From Mimachlamys varia (taxonomy: Eukaryota > Mollusca > Bivalvia > Pectinida > Pectinidae): a stretch of 64,000 bases of DNA. Shown piece by piece: positions 11,901 to 22,000 of the stretch. The notes under the pieces were generated by a model. It did not search any database and was not told the DNA's origin. It saw nothing but the letters and a program-made list of their open reading frames with translations. The DNA lies in NCBI GenBank assembly GCA_947623455.1, contig OX392532.1, forward strand, positions 29,734,792 through 29,798,791, in the 5' to 3' direction. Each line of letters opens with the position of its first letter. Positions within the stretch are counted from its first letter, which is position 1. The position numbers and the translations under genes were made by a program.

Positions 11901-14900
11901 AATATACGTAACTTCGGGAAATTTTTTTTGTGATTCTGAAAAATTCTGAAAAAAATCCCGTTCATAGCCATGCAAAAATAAGCCTAAAACAAGTTAAAAC
12001 ATGAGCGGTAACTAACAAGAAACTCTTGACCAAAAAATCAAAAGAATTGAAAATAATTCAGGTGGGGCCCACTTCAACAACAAGCCGAAGTTAGAAGACT
12101 GTTCAAAATAGACAAGTGTTTACAAATACCCAGTTTCAACTGCTGCTGTACCGGTAACCGTGTAAGAATTCATCTTCAATATTGTTGATATCAGTTAATC
12201 TTAACTAAATCTATGAATATAAAAAGTTATAAGGCTTGACTTTCGCTTCAATTTTTGCCGAAAGTTACGTATATTGGGCCTTTAAGGAAAATTACTTAAT
12301 AATATATTTTCTAATTCCCCTGACCAGGTTCACACTATTTGTGTGTGTACTTACTTTGTCACACCAGATACATTCGAGGAAGTTCCAGTCGACAAGACAT
12401 ATGAGCAGGTTCTCCTTGGCAACATGGTTCACGATGTCTGACATAGGCACTGAACTGTACACAAATCATATCAGGATCAACATAACAGTAATAAATATCG
12501 TAGTAATCTATTGTTACAAACATAACGGAATATCGAACATTAGCGTAGGTACACAAATCATCAACTTCGCAAGCCAAGGGTGTACAATACGCTACTCTCC
12601 TTTTCACCCTTGGCGGATCTCACGGCAAATTCAAAGTTCTCACTCCTGCATTTTGATTGGATGCGGCTAGGTTTAACCGACCAATCAAAACGCGTGCTGT
12701 AATTGTAAATAACAAAGATGGCAGCGCCGTCGAAAACATGTCGTGTCTGTAACAAAATGTTGCCACGAAGTCTAGACGTGTGATTTTTGGCCCGACATTC
12801 ACCGTTTTCGACCAGTTGAGTCAGATTTTGGGATATGTCGCCGATCAGGCAGATAAAAAAAGCAGATACGTGTGTGGATTTTGTTTTACGAAGTTGAACA
12901 AACTATCGACTATGATCTCATTCTTAAAATGGAAATGTTACAAAAAGAAAACACAAGCTTATTTCCCTGTTTTTGTTCCAACAAAAACATCATTTCCATT
13001 GTTGATTGAGCTGATTGATAGTCTCTGTGTCTCACGAAGTTCTTGAATTTTGAATTGTTTACATATATAGCATGTTCATCAAAGGGCGCTGCCATTTTCT
13101 GTTTATTTGTTGAATCGTACACAAATAGTACGAGCTATCTGATTGGTCAGGAATTACGTTAAACAAGGGACACAACTGCTATAGTCCACTAGATGGCGCA
13201 GTGCGGGAACTTCGAATTTGCGGTGAGATCCGCTAAGGGTGAAAAGGACAGTAGCGTATTATACACCCTTGGCTTGCGAAGTTGACAAATCATATCAGGA
13301 TCAACATTACAGTAATAAATATCGTAGTTATCTATTGTTACAAACTTAACAGAATATAGAACATTAACGTAGGTACACAAACCATATCAGGATCAATGTT
13401 ACAGTAATAAATATCGTAGTTATCTATTGTTACAAACTTAACAGAATATAGAACATTAACGTAGGTACACAAACCATATCAGGATCAATGTTACAGTAAT
13501 AAATATCGTAGTTATCTATTGTTAACATATATCAATCATTCTTGTTGGCGCGGATGTTAGCATGCGCTGGGTCTTATTGTGGGAGGAAACCAGAGTATCT
13601 CCAGAAAACCCACGTGGCTGGGCAGATGACCTTGTACCTTTTTCATGTCCGGTTGGGGAATCAAACCCAGCCGCCTTGGTGAAAGGCAAGTGTGCTATGC
13701 ACTTCAACACCCTACCACCTGTTTGACTATTCATAAATCTACAAATACTTGTCTTACACTTCATATAGTAAAAAAACCTTGTTGGAGAAAAGATAGATAG
13801 ATAGATTTATTTGGTAAAACATTGCACCAATACATAAAAGTTCACTACATTTACAATACAATACAATACATGCTTTACCAGGATAACATAGAAAAGTCAA
13901 AGACTTATTTCCACTGTGGTCCTTAAGGAGTCCTAGCTACCAAACTATTCAGAATAAAAAAAACAATCTAGAACAGATATTGATGTCGATATACAATGTA
14001 CATGGTTCTAACTTGCATATTTTTTAACATGATGCAATACTAAAGATGGAAAACACTTCCAACACTGTGTTTCCTTTAAATCAACAGACCGTGAACTACA
14101 AGCTGTGATATGGTTTAGTTTTGTACTCACCATTTCTCCACCGCGATATCCTTAGAGGCAGCCTCAGCAAACATCTTGCTGACCCTGCTTTCGTCCTGAC
14201 TGAAGTGATTCCTGTAAAATGGCTAAGAGACACAGAATCTTCACATTAATTGTACAACAAACTTTGGTTTGTGTTGCGTTCAATGCAAATATCTTGATAA
14301 TGATCTACCCGATTGTGATAGTGCCCTGTATATAATTTGCAAAATTTCTGAAAACATACTTATTTGAGTGCACCCAATTTTTTAGCGCCAAACAGAATTA
14401 AAACAGATACAAACATCTTTACTAAAAATGCTAATGACAAACAACATCTACATGGTGCTCTATTTATTTTTATGGCCCTCTTGAGAGAGCACCATTGCCT
14501 CAGCCGAAGGCGAAGGCACTATCTCATCAAGAGACAATACTATGAGGCAATAGCGCCCTCTCAACAGGGCCATAATGGGTTTATCACCTTTTAACTTAAA
14601 TAAATATGTAAACACTGAAAACTCATTTTATTGTGATAGACCAGTGCCAGCTTTGGGTCATTCCTAGAGTCAGCCATTTTCAAGCTGAACAGTAGCATGA
14701 CGTAATAGTGACGCAACTCAATAGTGATGTCATAATAGATTCATGTTGAAACTCGCACCAAATTTGATAGTGCCCGGGTGAGCAGGCACTATCGCTTCAT
14801 AGAACCAATGTGTATAGCCAATGGGAAGGCAGTATTCAATCATGTGATGTACTATATATATATATAATTTGCAAAATCACTGTAAATTTAGTGTAAAAGT

Positions 14901-15974
14901 ACAGTGGAACATGGTTATCTTGAAGTTGATGGGACCATCAAGAAACTTGGAGTTAATCGAGTATTGGAGTTACGTGACTTTGAATGCTTGAGTACAGCTT
15001 GGTAAGGACCGATGAAAAACTTCGAATTTAACGAGGTTTTTGAGGTATACAAGTTCCAGATAACTAGGTTCGACTGTACTAATTTTGGTACACTCAAATT
15101 TTAGCGCCAAACAGAATCTAAACAGATTCTGATAAGCGCAATGATGAATTTGCACACTCACAATTTTTGCTGAAGAAAGCAATATACAGAAATTGTATTC
15201 AGCGCAACCATAATTAATTAAGGGGAATACCTTCAGTGTAAAAACTCAGTCAGTCAGCATGGAAAGATAAGCCTTGATTATACTATTTAACAGTTACTGT
15301 AAATTTACATATTTTAGCGGTAATTTTATTTTAGCACTTTTCGTGCAGAAAACCTTCCACTAAATAATCGCATTAATAGTTATATCTTAAATTTGAGTGC
15401 ACCAAAATTAGTATCGTATATTTACAGTATCTAAACGAACTATATTTCCTTTCAGCAATTTTTCTCTTCGTAAGTCTACGAGAACTTTCAGATATACTAT
15501 TTTGTCTATGTATAAGGTCCGTACAAACATTCAGTTTACCTTTTTGGCGTATTCTTGGTCCACTCCAAGGGTTACTGTGGTCAGCTTTACTTTCAAGTCA
15601 TGCCTCTCAAGCAAATACGCCAAATCAATTGTCCATATACTGTATCAGAAACACTTTATTATAAATCATTTTATCTACAGAGGTTTCAAAAACAGTAAAA
15701 CCTCATTATATTTATACCATCCCTCCAGAAAAATTAAGATAATATGTGAGACTTTTGAAGTCCTCCTCTGGCAGACCCAAATTGTCTTGGGAGGCCTTTG
15801 TCGTGATAGGAAAGCCATAGGTATAGATTCCGTCAAGCCTCACCAAAGACAAGGATGGAGAAGAAAACTTAGATCGAGACTAGACAATCAGGCCCCACCC
15901 TCATCAGAGCATTAATTGTTGGCCTGATTTTCAACAAATAAACCGGATAGAAGAAGAAGAAGAAGAAGAAGAAG

Positions 15975-16005
<31 letters not shown>

Positions 16006-19000
16006 TACCAAGGTTAAAAATGAAAACAAGTGGCAGAGCATTATGGTTCTACTGAATATTTACAGTCTTCACTGACATTCACTCGATAACCATTGCTGTG
16101 CAAACTAGAGTTATTTTTCTATAACATGCATACTTGGGAACGTGCCAAATTTCTATGACGTCAACAAAAATACGTGTGGGCGGAGCTATCCAAATCATCC
16201 AGTTCGAGTCACAATTGTCTGACATCATCAACAATGGACATGGGTGGGGTTAACCATGGCTTAGACTAACTTCATTCTGTTACAATATATTGAACCTTTT
16301 TCACGTTTGTTAGTTTTGAAATGAAATATATGTCTGCAGATGGGGCTATGCTGAACAGAAAGGTTATGAACCATTTACAAAAAAATACTGTAAATATAAG
16401 AATTAACCTTTGATTTTGTTTAGTTTATGAGATCAGAAATCCATTGGGGCAGTCAGTAAATTTAACGTAAAGACGAATTCACGTTTACGCAATTTACCTC
16501 ATGTTTCATTGGATTTATGATCTCATATAAACTAAACAAAAGAAAAGGTTAATCCTTAAATGTACAAGAGGAGTGGAATCTTAAACCTACTTGTCATAAA
16601 TATAAACTTTATTCATTTTACAACAATTATGAAACACCAACTTAATTATATAAATCACTAATTGTTGGCCTGGATGTTAGCATGTGACATGGAGGTCTTA
16701 TTTTAGAAGAAACTGGAGTACTTGCAGAAAACCTATGTGGTTGAGAAGGTGACCCCATACCTTTTCAAGTCTGATCAGAGAATTACTTTCATAAGGGGCA
16801 ATTGTGCTATCCACTGCACTACCCGACCACCCCTTCTTAGTAAAGAAAATTATGATAACTAAAGGATAAAAAAAATGTTTGGAAAAGTGTACCAAACTGA
16901 TACACCCTCATTCTTAAAGTTGAATTACCGGTATGTGGCTTTAGCAACTGACATTTCTAATTTTCAAATTTAAACAGTTCATACATGTAGTTGGTAGCTA
17001 GAAAACTATACATCTTCAGTGTTTTTCGATCGACTTTTAATTTGGAGGTCATTACAGTTCCCTTCTATTCTGTACAACTAACCTTTCTCCACAATTCAGC
17101 TCCTCAAAATCAGAGGTATACACATTGTGGTCATCCTTCTTCAAATATCTGAAAAAAATATGGCAGTGGTTTTTGAAATTGTAGAGAAAGAGCAAAACCT
17201 GCGCTAACTGCAGAATATCAAGTACACTAAAGTATACGTAGTGTGAATACACTTTTTTGTTTGTAATACAGTGCACTCCCCTTTACATCATGTTGCATTT
17301 GTCAGACAAAAACATGATATTAACAGGAATGTGACATTAAGAGAAACATGTTTTTTCCACTAAATCTAGTGCATTTCCAATCTCCATAACTAAAAAGTAA
17401 AAAGATATTCAATTTACATATGAAGATGTTTCAATAGATATATAACATTATTTCAATTAAAAAATCATTTTTGGGGTTATTTTTTATTTTCTATGCAACA
17501 TTTTGTACAAGTTGTATCTGAAATCAATGGAAATGACATCATTTTCTGGATATTTTATGTGATTGGTTAGAAAAAATATGATATTAAGAGGAATTCACCT
17601 TAAAGTACATGATATTAACCAAATAAAATTACATAGATTATATAGGGAGAAAAATGGTGCTTGGGAAAACATGATATAAAGAGGAATGTGATATTAACAG
17701 TGGTGATATTAAGTGGAGTCCACTGCACATGTATATCAAATACAATCTTGATAAATTCAAACAGAAGTTGTAATATAATTATGTATAATCTCTATTTATC
17801 ACAAAACTGACCTGTTCAGTCATGTCTTACGACCATGTCATAAATAACATATTACACACGTGTAAAAACACTATTGTGACGTAATAAACAAATGGCGTCT
17901 TTATGACATAATATGATTGTCTTGGTAGTGAAAATTGTACCATCAAAGTAGAAATTTGCCTTTCTTATAGAGAATGAATTTGCGAGTTTTGGTGTATTTT
18001 CTCATAAATATAAGTTATAGAATCTTACACTCGTGTCAATGTAATATGGAATTTATTAAACTTGTAAAATAATTTAACATGGCACGAGCCTTTCTCGCCT
18101 AAAGGCTTGTGAAATAATTATTAAATTATTGAACTTGTTTAATAAATTACATATTACATCGACACTCGTGTAAGATCCCCTATATGTAAGTCCTACCACT
18201 TTTTTTTGCTTCACAGTTAACACATGAATTAACATTTAGTGTATAATATGCTGTATACTTGTCAATATTTGGGAGCGGAGCTGTTTCAATTTTGCTAAAG
18301 GACTATGTATGGTTTTGCCTTTTTTGGCCCCAAAATCCATGAAATTTTGAATTTCATTATGAACTCTCAAATCATTTTATTTCAAATATAGAATACATCC
18401 CTCATACAATTGTAATAATATGTACTTGTTGTTTGTGCTATGGATGCCATGGTAACCTTCTGAAATATGCATAAATTATGTAAATGTACATATTTGGTCA
18501 ATTTTACATAGTTTTTCACATAGCAACTATAGAACGCATTCTTGAACAGACTTTATATTTCCCCTAAAGATGTGATATAAGTGCCCACATATTCTCATTT
18601 GATATTAAGTTTGTTCAAGAATGCGCTCAATAGCTTTCTAACAGAAAAACTATCCAAAAATGGGCCAGAATTGACTAAATGGTCAAATTTCCCTAATTTA
18701 TGCGTTTTTGAGATTGTTGCCATGACAACCAGAGTTGAAACAACAAATAATTAATGTCTCAGTATTATCATGGATGTATTCCATATTTGAAATTCATTGA
18801 TTTGAATGTTTAATGATCAGTTTCAAATTTGATGATAAAGGGGCCAAAAAAAGGCTCAAACCATATACATGTACATAGTCCTTTGTAAATGCATCAAAAT
18901 TAACAAAATTTAATACCTCACAAAAATAATTATTATTTTAATTAGATGATGGCGATATAATCTAGGTTTCACGACAATTTTATGATTCACACATTAAACC

Positions 19001-22000
19001 CCTGCGAATAAGGTACTGACAGAAAAATGTGAACATTTCCAACCACAAAATTGAACAACTACACAGTATGCTGTTTGTCCTCTGTATATGTACTCATATA
19101 TAAAGATAGTCTGACCAACAGAGCAGTGTACAATCTCCCTGTTCTGGCTGATTCTCCATGGTTGAGCCAAAAATGCATTTTTTAGTCGTAAATAAATTTT
19201 GGGCTGAGAGATTCAAACATGGGCCATTAATTCAGAAATATGCGGTACAAGTTTTGGACACTTATTCTTTGAGGATACCATTTAAATGTATACCCACAAG
19301 CCTAAGTGTAAGTACAGCTGAGTAACAGGGACTCTCTACTCTAGTTTTACTAACATATATAGTAACTAGTATATTAACTTAACTGAGAAGTGGCAAAATA
19401 AAATAGGACACACATGTTGCATGAGGCATGCAGATAAGCAGGGGCCAGGTACAAGTAGCTATAGCCAATCGCCCCTAAAAATTTGTCAGGGCCCTAGCCT
19501 AGCTTTCAAATATTCTGTCATTTATTACTACAAACTGCAACATCTCTTCTGAAATGAGTTTTGTCAACCCCTATAACTCAAACAGATATTTTTATCTCCG
19601 ATGTTTTGATTCATATATTGACAGCTTAAGACCGGTATCTTTATAATCAGTGAATTAAAAATGTAACAAATCATGTCAGTATGAAAAGAACCAATGTTAT
19701 CATCAACATGTTCCCAAATACAATCTTGGATATGGTAAAAAAATATCATACATATTGAAAATTTAAAGTTAACCATACTTTAAACCATTGATCATCCAAG
19801 CTGTTATTCTTGTGGTATACACACTAAAACAGCAACTAAAAGAAAAGTCATAGATATATGTATATACACACGACAGTTGTCTTCCATTAAATATATTTTT
19901 TTATGTCCAAGTGATATGTAACAGATGGCTGCTGATTCTTATATTTTTTTCTGATATAAAAACACTTCACCCCTAGCTACCATAAGTTCACTCGAATCTG
20001 CCTTCAGAGGAGCATACACAGATAACTATAATGTCAGATTTAGCACTATATCATTTAAGTGGTTCTTAACTCAACCACTCCTGGAATTTCATAATGAACA
20101 ATTCCATCCTTTGCATTGAAAAGTCCAATATCTCGTCAGCGGTAAACATCATGAGTTAATTAATTGTTTTTAAAGTACAATGTACCAGTACCTTATATAA
20201 ATTAATTCCCCAGCATACATGCAGGAATACACAGCAGCACATAGAGAGATATTAGCCAAGTGGCATAGGACTAGTACATGTAATTGGTGCAACTCTTGCA
20301 AATACATATTAAGTGTAAAAAGCACACCAGGTATATAGTAGGTTATTTTAGATAGATAAGAATGCATGCTACATAAATTTTACTCTTTCGCCCCTGAAAT
20401 TTCATAATAAACTATTACCACTTTTGATCTGGAAAACTTGAAATGTGTGTTTAGGGGTGATTATGCTACGTGGGCTTAAATACACAAACCTGAGCACCAT
20501 ACAGCAGCATGCCAGTCCACAGTCCCAGGAATAAGACTGTATGTGTGTCGGCACTTTTAGCTGAACTTGTCTTTGGCTGTCTCCATCTCCCTCCTTAGTC
20601 TTCATCCCCATATCTAAAACAGCCAATACATAATAATAATAATAATAATTCGAGGTTCTTATATACAGCCTTATCACAACCTAAAGGCCGGCTCAAAGCC
20701 ATTCTCAAAATAATATCCGTGGTTGTAGGGCTTTAGCAACCAGCCAATATCATTCTCAACTCCCTGGGGTGCATACAACCAGTGCTGCCATTTCGGCGCT
20801 CACAGCTAGCATTCTACATTTAAAATTATTTCTAGCACTGCCCAACCACATAATCATTTACAGCTGAGTAGACTGGAAAAAGAGGAGTTAAATATCTTGC
20901 TCAGGAATACAACAAAAATGCTGTGACCAGGACTCGAACTCACAACCTCAACCACTAGACCACCATACATTATGCTATTTAGCAGTGTGCAATGTGATAT
21001 TGTCTATATAGATATATGGAAGGCTACAGTCAATTAAGTAGGATGAAACATTGAACATTTTACTTTTATTCATTACACTTTGTGTACAGACAATTTTACA
21101 TCTCCAAATTCACATGTTTTTGTCCCAAAAATACCCAAATATGTAACATAATTTCTTTTAAATTGAGTTTAGCTATTTAGTATAATAAACAGAAAACTCC
21201 ACATTATTAGCTTAATTACTCTTTAAAAGTCTGTAGCATATTTTCTATATTAAACTTTGAAAAGATTTGGATATATATACAAATAAAAAAAAATGAATGA
21301 GATTTTTGTATGCTATACAACAAGTGACTTATGATCATGTGGTTGGGTTTGTCTCACTATTCTCCGGGCATGGTCATCATGTATCAAAAGTATCATTATT
21401 ACTGTATAATGATTTTATGAATTATATTCTTTAATTTCTTTATCAATTTAAACAAGTTTAAAGTATATATAAAACATGTCCCTTATTAGCCCCAAAAAGC
21501 TATAAATGAAATGACAGTTACCCAAACAGTGATCATACAGGTGTGACAGTTAACCAATATGGTGACCACACAGGCGTGACAGTTAACCCATACTGTGATC
21601 ACACAGGCGTGACAGTTAACCCATACTGTGATCACACAGGCGTGACAGTTAACCCATACTGTGATCACACAGGCGTGACAGTTAACCATACAGTGATCAT
21701 GATCATACAGGTGTGACAGTTAACCAATATGGTGACCACACAGGCGTGACAGTTAACCATACAGTGATCACACAGGCGTGACAGTTAACCAATATGGTGA
21801 CCACACAGGCGTGACAGTTAACCATACAGTGATCACACAGGCGTGACAGTTAACCCATACTGTGATCATACAGGTGTGACAGTTAACCCATACAGTGATA
21901 ATGATCATACAGGTGTGACAGTTAACCAATATGGTGACCACACAGGCGTGACAGTTAACCCATACTGTGATCACACAGGTGTGACAGTTAACATATACCA

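Larger units (their letters stand above)
12457..13526. repeat. 92-bp tandem repeat starting at the GUCD1 exon 6 acceptor (exon 12454-12355), interrupted by a transposon
   Basis: Units starting 'gtacacaaa' occur at 12457, 12549, 13373 and 13465. The third and fourth are exactly 92 bp apart, and so are the first and second. The gap between the second and third is 92 + 732 bp, which is explained exactly by the inserted element at 12562-13284 plus its 9-bp duplication. The first unit ends 2 bp from the splice acceptor AG (12455-12456) of the minus-strand exon. Confidence 0.92.

Noticed and set aside
12236..12670. 144-codon plus-strand frame
   Set aside because: It overlaps a TTAA element, the minus-strand GUCD1 exon and the edge of the 723-bp element; there is no coherent domain.
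14211..14222. Nearer acceptor AG for the GUCD1 exon ending at 14131
   Set aside because: Using it changes the frame relative to the preceding phase-0 exon and removes a conserved FYR; the upstream TTAG at 14223 restores both.
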